Assembly (NCBI RefSeq): GCF_003514505.1
Contig: NZ_DOPX01000033.1
Location: 56,416 to 120,415, forward strand
Length of the DNA: 64,000 bases
From: Proteiniclasticum sp.
GTDB taxonomy: Bacteria > Bacillota > Clostridia > Clostridiales > Clostridiaceae
Direction of reading: 5' to 3'
The notes under the pieces were generated by a model. That model saw only the letters and a list, made by a program, of their open reading frames with translations. It was not told the DNA's origin and ran no database searches. Made by a program: the position numbers and the translations under genes. This document shows positions 36,455 to 46,583 of this stretch, in pieces. Every line of letters starts with the position of its first letter. Positions within the stretch are counted from its first letter, which is position 1.

Positions 36455-37135
36455 TTACAATAAGTTCTTTTCTCTTAAACTGATATATTTCCCATCACCG
36501 ATGATGATATGGTCTAAAAGGTCGATACCGACAATTTTTCCGACTTCTTTGATTCTGCTCGTAGCAGCGATGTCTTCACTGCTTGGAGAAGGATCTCCAG
36601 AAGGATGGTTGTGAACCATGATGATCGATGCGGCACTTTTGCGTATGGCTTCTTTAAAGATCTCACGCGGATGCACGATAGAAGAGTTGAGACTTCCAAC
36701 GGATGCGTTATAAGTGCCGATGACAATGTTTTTTGTGTTAAGCAGAAGCACTTTCAGCACCTCTTGTTTGTACTCCCTAAGCTCGACCATAAGAAGATCC
36801 GCCGCATCTCCAGGAGCGTTGATCTTATAACTGTCTCCGCTTCGATAGGTCTGGAATCTTTTGGCCATTTCAGCCACTGATAAAATCTGGGATGCTTTAG
36901 CTTCTTTGATTCCCGGAATCTTCATGAGATCTTCCTGGGAAGCTTCGAGAAGTCCGTTGATGCCGTTGAACACAGTGATCACCTTTTGTGAAAGCTGAAT
37001 GATGTTCTCTTCTCTAGTGCCGGCACGCAGAATGACGGCAAGGAGCTCACTGTTGGAAAGACTTTCAGCGCCATATCGGAGCAGTCTTTCCTGTGGTCTT
37101 TCGTTAAGGGCCATATCCATGATGCGATTTTCCAT
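36455..37135 (-). CDS. radC: RadC/JAMM family protein
   Basis: The protein has 226 residues from the ATG at 37135, which has GGAGG 5 bases upstream; a TTG frame four codons longer includes that site and is unlikely. An N-terminal helix-hairpin-helix (about 30-75, [15 protein letters not shown]) precedes the MPN/JAMM domain with [15 protein letters not shown], which holds the metal ligands. Despite the name, a repair role is not established; the gene is typically next to mreB, as here. Confidence 0.95.
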   Translation of the reverse strand: MENRIMDMALNERPQERLLRYGAESLSNSELLAVILRAGTREENIIQLSQKVITVFNGINGLLEASQEDLMKIPGIKEAKASQILSVAEMAKRFQTYRSGDSYKINAPGDAADLLMVELREYKQEVLKVLLLNTKNIVIGTYNASVGSLNSSIVHPREIFKEAIRKSAASIIMVHNHPSGDPSPSSEDIAATSRIKEVGKIVGIDLLDHIIIGDGKYISLREKNLL

Positions 37136-37163
37136 AAAATCCTCCAAAGATTGCCCAACCCAT

Positions 37164-37739
37164 TTACATGATATAGGAATATTCTCTCAGACGGGTATAA
37201 AGTTCCTGTAAAGGCAAACCCATGACGTTATAGTAATCTCCATGAATCCCACGGATATAGATACCCGCAGCGCCTTGGATACCATATGCGCCAGCTTTAT
37301 CCTGCCACTCATCCCTGGTGAGATAGAACTCAATCTCATTGTCATCCATTTTGGAAAAGGATACTGTAGTGACCACGGAAAAAGCAGTTTTCAGATTTCG
37401 GGCCGGATGTATGAGTGCAACACCTGAATATACATAGTGGTCTGTGCCCTGGAGCAGTTTCATCATTCGCTTCGCATCTTGCCGGTTCTTGGGTTTTCCA
37501 AGAATCTGGCCGTTTGCATAAACAATAGTGTCAGCACCTATGACGAGACTATCGCCAGAAAGCGTTTCTGAGACACTGTTAGCCTTCTCCATAGCAAGTT
37601 CTTTCACATAGTCACTAGGATTGCCCTCAAAAGAAACGGAGTCTTCGTCGAAATCAGATACGATGATTTCATACGGTATGTTCATTCTTTGAAGCAGTTC
37701 TTGTCTTCTCGCCGAAGCAGATGCCAATACAAAACGCAC
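37164..37739 (-). CDS. maf: Maf family nucleoside triphosphate pyrophosphatase
   Basis: This 191-residue enzyme opens with VLASASARRQELL, the Maf signature, and carries the DTIVYANGQILGKPKN and DKAGAYGIQGAAG blocks. Relatives hydrolyse dTTP/UTP or modified nucleotides and affect septation when over-expressed. It is the first gene of the maf-radC-mreBCD operon. A possible promoter lies at about 37800-37830 (TTGTTT, 17 bases, TAAACT on the minus strand). Confidence 0.95.
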   Translation of the reverse strand: MRFVLASASARRQELLQRMNIPYEIIVSDFDEDSVSFEGNPSDYVKELAMEKANSVSETLSGDSLVIGADTIVYANGQILGKPKNRQDAKRMMKLLQGTDHYVYSGVALIHPARNLKTAFSVVTTVSFSKMDDNEIEFYLTRDEWQDKAGAYGIQGAAGIYIRGIHGDYYNVMGLPLQELYTRLREYSYIM

Positions 37740-37937
37740 AAATATCCCTCCATTCCAGACTGTTACAGAATTTTACCCAAAAAATTCCTACTTAATAGTT
37801 TACCATCATAGAATTTTTTAAACAAGGTGGTAAGTATGATTTAAAGTTACTTTAAGAGAAACATCAGGGGTGGTTTTTTGGACGTAAGAATATGGGAACA
37901 AGAATAGTATGCGACTTCCTTTTAAACTTATGCAATA

Positions 37938-37972
37938 AAAAAATACTTCCGGTTCATCGGAAGTATTTTTAA
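37938..37972 (-). terminator. Terminator after the second exporter-like gene
   Basis: AATACTTCCG (37942-37951) pairs with CGGAAGTATT (37958-37967); the minus strand continues with T residues. The rest of the 230-bp gap up to maf holds no gene I can support. Confidence 0.85.
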
Positions 37973-38887
37973 TCAGTATTTACTGTTATCCACCTGAAAT
38001 GTTCTTTCCTTTAGAATCTTCTCCAAAGCAGATATCAGCTTTGCTAGGTTATAGTTATAAATCATGTCCTCTCTTGTGGAACTTTCCATGGTGACAAACT
38101 CTGTCTGGAAGATTTCAAGTGAGAGGAGTTTGTATAGTTTCTGATGGTTATCCTTTGTCATTTTCACATTGGTTTCACTGAGAGAAGTTGCCTCTGCATA
38201 GATAAAAACCTTCTCGGATGCTTCTACCATGAGCGTATAGTAGTCGTATTCCTCTTTGTCATATTTCTTCAGGATAAACAGCTCTTTGTTCAGTTCATTG
38301 AAGGTGTCTTTAAACCCATCCAGCTGAGTTCCAAGGGTGTCCAATCCATCGGATATTCCGTATAGTATCAGGTCTCCAACCACATGCCGTGCAGTGTCCC
38401 TGAATTTCTGGAAGCTGTCACGGACACGGATCATCTGATCCGGTGGATAAATCAGCATGTTGATTATGGTCGCAATGACAATACCAATCACTGTGTCCAG
38501 CGTTCTCTGCATGGCATAGATGGCAGGAGAGCTTTCTGAAGAACCTGTGACGATGATGATGACAAGAGTGATGGCAATGCCTGTAGCCTTCTTAATGTCC
38601 AGGAGATTGCAAAAAAGGATGGTGATGACTACACCTGCTGCCATGGTTATGGCACCATACAGTGGTATATAAGACATGAAAAGTCCGATGATTCCCCCCA
38701 CCACGGTTCCAAGAACACGGTTATATCCAATCTTAAAACTGGATACCACAGAAGTCTCGACACAGATGACCGCTGCATAAATCAGCGCAAAGGACAGTTC
38801 ATCATTGATGATGGAAGAAACAATATAAGACAGTACCACAACGAGTGCAGTTTTAATTGTTCTCATACCGATGAGTCTGTTTTTCAT
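37973..38887 (-). CDS. Aromatic acid exporter-like (FUSC-type) membrane protein
   Basis: The product has 304 residues from the ATG at 38887, one base after the rhodanese stop. The first half has about six membrane segments (to residue ~150), including GYNRVLGTVVGGIIGLFMSY, a hallmark stretch of FUSC-type exporters; the second half is a charged helical cytoplasmic domain. It is a distant relative in build of the protein at 1099-2133. A longer frame extends back into the rhodanese gene but is not supported. Substrate unknown. Confidence 0.78.
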   Translation of the reverse strand: MKNRLIGMRTIKTALVVVLSYIVSSIINDELSFALIYAAVICVETSVVSSFKIGYNRVLGTVVGGIIGLFMSYIPLYGAITMAAGVVITILFCNLLDIKKATGIAITLVIIIVTGSSESSPAIYAMQRTLDTVIGIVIATIINMLIYPPDQMIRVRDSFQKFRDTARHVVGDLILYGISDGLDTLGTQLDGFKDTFNELNKELFILKKYDKEEYDYYTLMVEASEKVFIYAEATSLSETNVKMTKDNHQKLYKLLSLEIFQTEFVTMESSTREDMIYNYNLAKLISALEKILKERTFQVDNSKY

Positions 38888-38888
38888 C

Positions 38889-39710
38889 TTAGACGTCCCT
38901 TTCCACCACGTTATCTTCATAGCTGATATAATCACTGAAGCTGCCGACGTAGAGTCTTGACTTCTTCCCCAGTTCATCAAGGGCCATGATATTGGTACAG
39001 GCGGTCACGCCGGACCCGCAATGGAAAATCACATCATCCACATGGAGAATTTCATGGAAGTTTTTATTTGCTTTCTCCAGATCGAAGGTCTGATCTTCCT
39101 TGAAATGTTCTTTAAAAAAGATGTTCAGTGCATGGGGAATATGGCCTTTTTTGTGGTCCACAGGTTCAACCAAACCTTGGTAACGCTCCTTGCTTCTGGA
39201 GTCTATGAGAAGCTTTCCAGAGAGAGAGCCGTTTTTCGCATAATCAGTGATTTCCTCTATGGGAGCAATCATATCCGGATGCGCTGTTAAAGTGATATTT
39301 CCCCGCTTTGTTTCGGAACTGTCTGATGTCAGGTCTTCAGGAAGAAGCATTTTGAATCCTCCTTGAAGAACATACACCTGAGACAAACCATAGTACTTCA
39401 GCATCCACCAGAGTCTTCCGGCGGATGAATTGTCTCCATCATCATAGATCAGCACACGGCTGTGGTTCTCCAAACCGATGGACCTTAACTTTTCCTCGAA
39501 ATGTTTCATATCTGGAAGAGGGTGTCTGCCACCGTGTGTTCCTACTACATCCGCCAGGTCCTGATCCATATCAAGAAAGTGAGCTCCTTTGTAATGAGAA
39601 GCTGCATAGGACTTTTTTCCATACTCGGCATCGCTCATACTGTACCGCACATCAAGGACAATAAGATCTGGGTTCTCTATGAGAAAGTCACGGTCTTTAA
39701 AGTTTTTCAT
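38889..39710 (-). CDS. Thiosulfate/3-mercaptopyruvate sulfurtransferase (tandem rhodanese)
   Basis: The 273-residue protein has two rhodanese domains. The C-terminal one has the active loop HCGSGVTAC with Cys231; the N-terminal one (residues ~10-120) has lost the Cys, as usual. The substrate is not certain: the loop CGSGVTA is typical of mercaptopyruvate sulfurtransferases. The ATG at 39710 follows GGAG by 8 bases. It is the third gene of the S1-pepD-rhodanese-exporter operon. Confidence 0.9.
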   Translation of the reverse strand: MKNFKDRDFLIENPDLIVLDVRYSMSDAEYGKKSYAASHYKGAHFLDMDQDLADVVGTHGGRHPLPDMKHFEEKLRSIGLENHSRVLIYDDGDNSSAGRLWWMLKYYGLSQVYVLQGGFKMLLPEDLTSDSSETKRGNITLTAHPDMIAPIEEITDYAKNGSLSGKLLIDSRSKERYQGLVEPVDHKKGHIPHALNIFFKEHFKEDQTFDLEKANKNFHEILHVDDVIFHCGSGVTACTNIMALDELGKKSRLYVGSFSDYISYEDNVVERDV

Positions 39711-39731
39711 CGATCGCACTCCACTTCGCTT

Positions 39732-41174
39732 TTATTTAAGTTCTTTCAATACATCCAGTAAGAACTCATAAACATTCTTTACAGAAACAAGGTCCATATG
39801 CTCATCGGGTGTATGCACATCGTAAAGATTTGGTCCCAGGCTGATCATATCTAGACCAGGAATTCTTCCAGCCAGAATACCGCACTCCAAACCTGCATGA
39901 ATGGCTTCGATCTGAGGTTTTTTGCCGTATTTTTCTTCATAAACTCTTATGAATGCATCCCTAAGGCTCGATTCTTTCGCGTATTGCCACTCCGGATAGG
40001 AAGAAGTGATCTCGGATACCGCACCAAAAACCTTTCCGATGGCATCCACTTTCTGAAGTACCATTTCTTTTCGAGATCCAACACTGCTTCTAACTGCAAA
40101 ATCAAAATAAAGATGGTTGTCCTTCTCATGAAGCACACCTAGGTTCAGGGATGTTTCCACAAGACCTTTGATGTCCTGGCTCATGCTGATGACACCATTA
40201 GGCAGTGTGAACAGAAGGCCTATGGCTTTGGCTGTTGTTTCAGGAGTATAGAAAGGACCGGAAGCGTCGGATTTTTCGATCTGCAGCTTGAAGCCACTGT
40301 CCTGCGTCTCGATCTCTTTCCCGAGGAGGGTCTCAATTTCTGATACAGCAACCGTCAGATTTTCCTCATTGCCTTTCACAAGAAGCAGCGCTTCTGCCTC
40401 TCTGGGGATGGCGTTGTTCTTGGATCCGCCACGGAGATTTGAAAGAACAAAATCATATTTCTGGGAGAGCAGGTAAAGCGCTCTTCCAAGAAGCACGTTA
40501 GAGTTTCCGCGTTCTTTTGGAATGTCGATTCCTGAATGACCGCCACGAAGACCAGAAATGGAAAGCTTGTATACAGAACCTGTGGCCTCTTCGTATCCTA
40601 ATGGAAGCTTCACGGTCTGTCTAGCGCCGCCTGCACAGCTCACAAGGAATGTTCCCTCTTCTTCGGAGTCAATGTTGATCAGCATTTTCCCTTCAAAAAG
40701 AGTACCGTCCACAGAGGCTGCGCCAAGCATACCGGTTTCTTCTTCTACGGTAATGAGCACTTCCAGAGGAGGATGGGGAAGGTCTCCCTGATCGAGGATT
40801 GCTAGAGCATAGGCTACAGCGATACCGTTATCAGCACCTAATGTGGTTCCGGTGGCATAAAGATGCTCCCCTTCTATTCTGAGTTTAAGTGGATCTTTTG
40901 TGAAGTCATGTACTGTATCATTGTTCTTTTCATCCACCATATCCATGTGGCCCTGGATGATCACAGGTACGCTGTTTTCATAACCTGGAGCACCTGGTTT
41001 CTTAATGAGGATGTTCATCACGGCATCCTGCACCACAAAAAGATTCCTGTCCTCAGCGAATTTTTTCAGATAATCTGAAACCGCCTTTTCATTACCGGAT
41101 CCTCTTGGGATTTTGGTCAGCTCTTCAAAATAATGCATCACTTTCTTTGGTTCATAGGTCTGTAGTACGCTCAT
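39732..41174 (-). CDS. pepD: Aminoacyl-histidine dipeptidase PepD (M20)
   Basis: This 480-residue metallopeptidase has the M20 ligands: GHMDMVDEKN (His76), GADNGIAVAYA (Asp115), TVEEETGM (Glu144-146), and a late His in the C-terminal half. A lid/dimerisation domain is inserted at about 205-380. It hydrolyses dipeptides such as carnosine in the cytoplasm. It starts directly after the S1 gene stop with no gap, so translation is coupled. Confidence 0.95.
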   Translation of the reverse strand: MSVLQTYEPKKVMHYFEELTKIPRGSGNEKAVSDYLKKFAEDRNLFVVQDAVMNILIKKPGAPGYENSVPVIIQGHMDMVDEKNNDTVHDFTKDPLKLRIEGEHLYATGTTLGADNGIAVAYALAILDQGDLPHPPLEVLITVEEETGMLGAASVDGTLFEGKMLINIDSEEEGTFLVSCAGGARQTVKLPLGYEEATGSVYKLSISGLRGGHSGIDIPKERGNSNVLLGRALYLLSQKYDFVLSNLRGGSKNNAIPREAEALLLVKGNEENLTVAVSEIETLLGKEIETQDSGFKLQIEKSDASGPFYTPETTAKAIGLLFTLPNGVISMSQDIKGLVETSLNLGVLHEKDNHLYFDFAVRSSVGSRKEMVLQKVDAIGKVFGAVSEITSSYPEWQYAKESSLRDAFIRVYEEKYGKKPQIEAIHAGLECGILAGRIPGLDMISLGPNLYDVHTPDEHMDLVSVKNVYEFLLDVLKELK

Positions 41175-42335
41175 TTATTCATCCTCCTTCAGCTGGTCCA
41201 GAAGATTCTTGAAAAGATCTCCTAGTGTGACTGATTCTTCTTCTTCATAGTAGCTTTCATCTGTACCGGTTCCTTCGCGCAGAGAGAAGCTGATTCTTTT
41301 CTTTTCCTCATCTATCTCAAGGATTTTAACGGTGACTTCCTCTCCTTCAGACAATACTTCTCTTGGATGAGAAATATGCTCCTGACTGATTTCTGAGATA
41401 TGGACGAGTCCATCCAGACCATTTTCCAACTCTACGATAGCGCCAATATCCAGAAGTTTACGCACTGTGCCGGTGTAGAACTGTCCCACTTTAAGGCTAC
41501 CAGATTTGATCCAAGGATCTTCCTCTTTATTCTTCAAAGACAGGGAGATTTTTTCGTTTTTCAGATCTACTCGAATCACATGCACTTTTACTGTATCTCC
41601 GATGGAGACCACTTCACCCGGATGGTCGATTCTTCTGTGAGACAGGTCACTGATATGACATAGACCAGTTAGTCCGCCTAGATCAATGAACGCTCCATAG
41701 GACGCAATGTTTGCTACGGTTCCTTCCACTGTATCTCCTGGTTTCAAAGCTTGAAGAAGCTTTTTCTTGTTCTTCTCTCCCTGGAGTTTCAGGTAGGCTT
41801 TTCTTGAGAAGATGAGTTTTTTCTGAGTATCATCAAATTCTTCAACAAGTGCATCCAAGGTTTTTCCTGCATAATCTTTCAGATTTTCCACATAGCTGTC
41901 GGAGACAAGAGAAGCTGGCATAAATCCAGTGAGACCCTTGTAAAAGATTCTGAGTCCGCCTTTTACTTCATCCATAACTTTGACTTTTAAGGGAGTCTTG
42001 TCATTAAACGCAGCTTCCACTTCTTCGATGGAGACGATGGCATCCGCCTGTATTTTGGATAAGAGAACATTGCCCTCCCCATCATCTGCTTTCAGTACGA
42101 TGACTTTAATGGAATCTCCCACCTGATAAAGATCACGGAGACTCTCATTATGGTCTTTGGTGAGTTCATCCCTTGGCACAACACCATCTGCAAAATAATT
42201 GATATTGACGATGACTTCATCAGCATTGACCTTCAGAATCGTACCTTCGAGGATATCCCCATCTTTTACTTTATTGAGCGTAAAGCCCTCCATTGCTTCA
42301 GCCATAGACATTTCGTGATTCATTTGTTCATCCAT
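41175..42335 (-). CDS. Four-domain S1 RNA-binding protein (ribosomal S1-like)
   Basis: The protein has 386 residues with four S1 domains at about 20-88, 105-172, 190-260 and 278-348; the third and fourth (YGAFIDLGGLTGLCHISDLS and IGAIVELENGLDGLVHISEI) are the most canonical. An acidic tail follows. Such shortened S1 proteins are widespread in Bacillota and may help translation initiation or act like YpfD. It heads the operon; TATAAT is present on the minus strand at 42396-42391, but no clear -35. Confidence 0.9.
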   Translation of the reverse strand: MDEQMNHEMSMAEAMEGFTLNKVKDGDILEGTILKVNADEVIVNINYFADGVVPRDELTKDHNESLRDLYQVGDSIKVIVLKADDGEGNVLLSKIQADAIVSIEEVEAAFNDKTPLKVKVMDEVKGGLRIFYKGLTGFMPASLVSDSYVENLKDYAGKTLDALVEEFDDTQKKLIFSRKAYLKLQGEKNKKKLLQALKPGDTVEGTVANIASYGAFIDLGGLTGLCHISDLSHRRIDHPGEVVSIGDTVKVHVIRVDLKNEKISLSLKNKEEDPWIKSGSLKVGQFYTGTVRKLLDIGAIVELENGLDGLVHISEISQEHISHPREVLSEGEEVTVKILEIDEEKKRISFSLREGTGTDESYYEEEESVTLGDLFKNLLDQLKEDE

Positions 42336-42411
42336 ATACTTGCAGGCAGTTTTCTCACTGCCTCCCCCTTTCTATTCTTTGCAATAGCGCATTATATAAA
42401 GAATTCTAACA

Positions 42412-42440
42412 TAAAAAAGCTGAAGAATCTTCAGCTTTTC
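42412..42440 (-). terminator. Terminator after the CBS-domain gene
   Basis: AAAAGCTGAA (42415-42424) pairs with TTCAGCTTTT (42430-42439); the minus strand ends in TTTTTT. Confidence 0.85.
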
Positions 42441-42451
42441 ACAGGAAATAA

Positions 42452-42877
42452 CTATACAATCATCTTTTTGTCGGATATGAGGTTATAGCAATAGTCAATG
42501 ATGTCACTTCTCTTGATGATCCCGATAAACACACCTTCATCATCCACAACCGGGACAAAATTCTGAGTTCTTGCAAGGACAATGATGTCATTGATTTCTG
42601 CACTGATGGTGACAACCTCGTGTTTCTTACGTCGCTCTATATCAGAGACTTTTACCTTGTTGGTGTTGCGAAAGGAAAGCCCTGGAGTATTTTTGATCTT
42701 CCAAAGCAAATCACCTTCTGTTAAGGTTCCCACGTATTTTCCTTCACGATCCAGAATCGGGATGGCCGAATAGCCATGATGTTCCATTCTTTCAAGCACC
42801 TGTCGCATGGTTGAATCAACCAGTTCGTAAATCAGCTCTGATTTCGGTGTAAGGAAAAAAGCAATATTCATATGCAA
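42452..42877 (-). CDS. CBS-domain pair protein
   Basis: The 141-residue protein is made of one CBS pair (about residues 8-62 and 76-135: YSAIPILDREGKYVGTLTEG and FVPVVDDEGVFIGIIKRSDI). Similar small proteins (YkuL/CbpB type) sense adenine nucleotides or c-di-AMP. The partner is unknown. It stands alone between two terminators. Confidence 0.88.
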   Translation of the reverse strand: MHMNIAFFLTPKSELIYELVDSTMRQVLERMEHHGYSAIPILDREGKYVGTLTEGDLLWKIKNTPGLSFRNTNKVKVSDIERRKKHEVVTISAEINDIIVLARTQNFVPVVDDEGVFIGIIKRSDIIDYCYNLISDKKMIV

Positions 42878-42974
42878 AGTACCTCTTTCATGATTTATTT
42901 ACACTTTCATTATACCACAACAAGGAGATAAGTAATCGTATTCAGAAGATATTAAGGACTTATTTACAACTGCT

Positions 42975-45488
42975 TCATAAGTTGTTCTTCTGAGGCAGTA
43001 CAAGAATCTCTGCGTTGTTTTCAAGAAATACCCGTTCTCTTTTATGGCTTGTGAAAATAAAAACCTGGTGGCAGGAGAACTCTTTTAAAAGAAGCTTCAG
43101 TGCATTCTCCATACGAAGATCATCGTAGCTGTTGAACACTTCATCCATAAATATTGGAACAGAGTTCTCGGAAAAGATTCTTTTTATCATGGTCAGCCGC
43201 AGGGATAGATAAAGCTGGGAAAGAGCACCACTGGAAAGTTTTTTATCATCTTTCCTATGGGTTCCTTCTTGAAACGTCATGTTATTAAGGTCTTCCACGA
43301 AAACAGTTCTCTTCATACCCGTTATGAGTTCAAATCTTCTGGTGACTTCATCCCCCAGGATCTGTACATATTGTTTTTTCAGGAGGTCTTCTGCAGTCAT
43401 TAAGAGCTCTTTGGTTTTCAGAAGCACTGCCAGCCTCCGGTGAAGACCTTGCTCCTCCATATGTTTTGTGTTCAGATAGTCTTCCAGATAATAGGGATCC
43501 CTGAACTGGAGTCTTTCGTATGTTTCACTAAGCTCCATTTTTGAAGCTTTCATTTTGGCCATCTGCAGCGATAAGTGCTGTTTTTTCTCAGATAGAAGCT
43601 CTTCACTGATATCCTCTTGAAGAGAAAGCTCTTCAAAGGCAGACAGTTCTTCCAGAACTTCTTCCAGGGGCTCCTCTCCGATGAGTCCTTTGATGGAAAG
43701 ATGAAGCTGGTTTTCTTTCTCCTCAAGAAGGGACCTTCTGACTTTGTTCAGTTCATAACTTTCCCAGAAGTCTTCCATGCTGGATTTATCTGGTTCATAC
43801 CCTAAGGGCTTAAGATGATAAATAAGGTCTCTTTCAAGAATGGAGATTTTATCTTGCTGGTGCGTGATACGCTCTTTTAGAATAGTCTCTTTGGCTTGTC
43901 TTTCCTGATGCAGCCTGATGTTCTTTTGACAGGTTTCCATCACGGATACCAATTCTTTCAGTGTAGAGGTGCCAGATAATCTGTAGTAGTATTCCCTATT
44001 TTTCTTTATGTCTTCTATCTTTTTGGTGAGGATCCTCAGGTGCTGCGTGTTTTCTGACATCAAGAGAATTTTCTTGGATCTCAGTACTTCTTCGGAATCA
44101 AGGCCAAGCTCCGAGCTGATCTGGTCAATCTTTTTTTCTGAGTGCCTGATTTTTGTGAGCACATGAGACCTCAGTTTCCTCTGAACCGGAGGCGCATAGA
44201 TGATGAGACTTGGAACCAGGAGAAAGTGAGTACTGAAGATCAGCCCTGAAGGTCTTAGCAGAGAGAAGACTGCAGCGGCAATGAAAAGCATCAAAATCAA
44301 TGGGAATCGACCGCTTCTTTGTGTGCTTTTCAGCCACTTCAATTGTCTTTCGTATTCTTTTAAAAGAAGAAGCACTTCTTCTTTTCTAGAGCCAAATGAA
44401 TGATCGTATCCCTGATGCTCTCGATTCTTCAGGAGTTCACGTTGCAGTCTATGCTCTTCTTGCTCCTCTTCTACCAGCTGCATCCATGTCTCAGCTTTAA
44501 TTTCGTCCATGAGTTTCAGGTCTTCCTCATAAGTAAGATAGAGTTCCAGATCACGAACCGTCCTCTGATGCTCCTCATTCATTTTTAGAAGCTCCTCTTG
44601 GACCAGATGAAACTGTTCTATTTTATCTCGGATCATTCCAGCGTCTTCTTCCGTTAAAGAAATCCAGTTCTTCTCTTTTTCAGCCATGAGTTCATTCAGC
44701 TCATCCAAGGCGCCTTTCAGCTTCAGGATATCGGACTTCTTATGAAGTAAACGCGATTTTGCTTGGAGCTCCGAAAGAAGTTCCTCCTGCCTCTCGAGTG
44801 AAATCAGTTCAGTATCCAATGCTTCCAGTTCATTATGGATTTTTTCCTTTTCCAGAAACATCCTTTTGGATGCCTCCAACTCTGCAAATAGAGACCTGAT
44901 TTCCCCTTGCAATTGAGGAATTGACCCTGCATTTTTTCCGCTTTTCAGTGCTTTAATCTGCCTGTCGATGTCTTCAGCCGCCTTTTTGTAGGAAACCTCT
45001 TCTTCTCCAGAATCCAAAAGATTGGAGAGCTTCATAAAAAGACCGTCATTTTTGTCGTTGAAAGCAGGCGTTGTCTCTGATCCCATGAATAATGTCTTAA
45101 TGAATTCATGAACCGTCAGTCCAAAGATGCTTTTGCCGAGAGGCTCCTGATAATAACGCTGTTCCTTAGAACCTTTCTCATAGATGCGAAGGAAATCATC
45201 CCTTCTGTTCAAGCCGCTTCTTCTTTCGATGATCAGTTGAGAAGAGCCAAAGGATACTTCAAGACTTCCAAAAGCATAGGTTTCACCATGAGGAACTGCA
45301 AGTTCACGTAGATTCAGGTTGAACTCTTTTATGGGAACGGCTCCGTAAAACATCCATAAAAAGAATCTTTGAAGGGTGCTTTTGCCTGCTTCGTTTTCAC
45401 CTTCGATCAGCTGTATCTCTTTGTTGAAGGACAGCTCCAGTTCTTTCAGTTTCCCGAACTGTTTGATGTTCAGTTGATGTATTCTCAT
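42975..45488 (-). CDS. YhaN-like AAA ATPase (SbcC/Rad50-related), membrane-spanning
   Basis: The 837-residue protein has the SMC/Rad50 plan: Walker A GENEAGKST (30-38), two long coiled coils, then the ABC signature LSSGALSQLYLSL (751-763) and Walker B FMDEV (Asp782). Unlike SbcC, the middle carries two hydrophobic helices (about 395-411 and 416-431) instead of a zinc hook, as in Bacillus YhaN. It pairs with the nuclease encoded just upstream; the starts overlap by 4 bases (ATGA). The likely role is DNA end processing or repair. Confidence 0.9.
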   Translation of the reverse strand: MRIHQLNIKQFGKLKELELSFNKEIQLIEGENEAGKSTLQRFFLWMFYGAVPIKEFNLNLRELAVPHGETYAFGSLEVSFGSSQLIIERRSGLNRRDDFLRIYEKGSKEQRYYQEPLGKSIFGLTVHEFIKTLFMGSETTPAFNDKNDGLFMKLSNLLDSGEEEVSYKKAAEDIDRQIKALKSGKNAGSIPQLQGEIRSLFAELEASKRMFLEKEKIHNELEALDTELISLERQEELLSELQAKSRLLHKKSDILKLKGALDELNELMAEKEKNWISLTEEDAGMIRDKIEQFHLVQEELLKMNEEHQRTVRDLELYLTYEEDLKLMDEIKAETWMQLVEEEQEEHRLQRELLKNREHQGYDHSFGSRKEEVLLLLKEYERQLKWLKSTQRSGRFPLILMLFIAAAVFSLLRPSGLIFSTHFLLVPSLIIYAPPVQRKLRSHVLTKIRHSEKKIDQISSELGLDSEEVLRSKKILLMSENTQHLRILTKKIEDIKKNREYYYRLSGTSTLKELVSVMETCQKNIRLHQERQAKETILKERITHQQDKISILERDLIYHLKPLGYEPDKSSMEDFWESYELNKVRRSLLEEKENQLHLSIKGLIGEEPLEEVLEELSAFEELSLQEDISEELLSEKKQHLSLQMAKMKASKMELSETYERLQFRDPYYLEDYLNTKHMEEQGLHRRLAVLLKTKELLMTAEDLLKKQYVQILGDEVTRRFELITGMKRTVFVEDLNNMTFQEGTHRKDDKKLSSGALSQLYLSLRLTMIKRIFSENSVPIFMDEVFNSYDDLRMENALKLLLKEFSCHQVFIFTSHKRERVFLENNAEILVLPQKNNL

Positions 45489-46573
45489 TTCATTCCTCCG
45501 GGTAAGAGTGCAGCAAGTCCTGTTTTCTCTACTTCATTCCAGAATTCTGCATCGGATGATTCGCGGTTTTCATTGAGGATGTCCATGAAAATACCACGAA
45601 GGGAGTGTGGTGGAAAAGCGAGAGTGTTTTCAGCTAGGGTCGTTTCGTCTCTCAATTCAAAATCGGGCAGCTTCTCATAGAGCATCAATGAAAGCTGCGC
45701 AATATCGATGGAAAGATAGGGCGATACCTGTCCACGGAGCAGTATTTTGTAAATACTGGTATCGCTGTGAAGAGAGGATCGGATTTTCGAAAAGATTTCC
45801 TGGGTAGTCAAAAGGGATGTGATCTCTACCTCCAGGATTTCGTAGGTTCTCCTATTCAGCGGTTTAAACTGAAGCGCACTGCCGTTGCTGTAGATGGATC
45901 CCACAAGAACGCCCTTCTCCCCTGTTTCATCAAATCCCCGCCCCTCGGGAATCCCTGCGTAAGCATACTGTGTGCTGCCTTCTGACAAGATCCCGGAGAA
46001 AGAATGTCTATGGCCTAAAGCGATATAGCTGAATCCACTCTGGCGGATGCTCTCGCTTGACACTGGATTATATAGAGAACTCCCTTCTGTAACGTCACCA
46101 TGCATGAGGAGAATTCGGATCTCAGCCTGAGTAGAGCAGCTTCTGCCCTGAAGCAGGCTTTCTTTGACATAACCAGATTGGAACCCAGCACCACAGACAA
46201 CACAATCCAACTCCTCCAGATAAACTTCCTCATAGGAGGAGAAGATGTGCACATTTTCCGGGAAGGAAAATGTGCTGTAGGGGCTTTCGGGTATATAGGG
46301 GTCGTGATTTCCTGGTGCAATGAAGATTCTCCCTGGAAATCGCATAAACTCCTTCTGGAGATAAAGAAGCGTTTTTCTGGATACTCTCATGGAATCGAAA
46401 AGATCCCCCGTCAGCAGGATCAAATCTGCTTTCTCTCTCACTGCCAGTGAAATGATTCTTTCCACGGTATTTAAAAGTTCTTCTTTACGCTGGGATCTGA
46501 AATTTATATTATGTAGGGTCAGTGGAGAATCCAGATGAAAATCACCACTTTGAACTATTTTTACTGTTTTCAT
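45485..46573 (-). CDS. YhaO-like metallophosphoesterase (SbcD/Mre11-related nuclease)
   Basis: The 362-residue protein has the Mre11 phosphoesterase motifs: GDFHLDS (Asp11, His13), TGDLFDS (Asp57), GNHDPY (89-93), HGDV and GHRH. A C-terminal domain follows. I start it at ATG 46573 because GAGGTG lies 5 bases upstream; a frame 27 codons longer would run through the promoter. It is the nuclease half of the YhaO-YhaN pair. A candidate LexA box lies at its transcription start. Confidence 0.9.
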   Translation of the reverse strand: MKTVKIVQSGDFHLDSPLTLHNINFRSQRKEELLNTVERIISLAVREKADLILLTGDLFDSMRVSRKTLLYLQKEFMRFPGRIFIAPGNHDPYIPESPYSTFSFPENVHIFSSYEEVYLEELDCVVCGAGFQSGYVKESLLQGRSCSTQAEIRILLMHGDVTEGSSLYNPVSSESIRQSGFSYIALGHRHSFSGILSEGSTQYAYAGIPEGRGFDETGEKGVLVGSIYSNGSALQFKPLNRRTYEILEVEITSLLTTQEIFSKIRSSLHSDTSIYKILLRGQVSPYLSIDIAQLSLMLYEKLPDFELRDETTLAENTLAFPPHSLRGIFMDILNENRESSDAEFWNEVEKTGLAALLPGGMK

Positions 46574-46583
46574 CACATCACCT

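Noticed and set aside
37895..37975. 26-residue ORF in the gap upstream of maf
   Set aside because: It has no ribosome binding site and runs through the terminator stem of the neighbouring gene.
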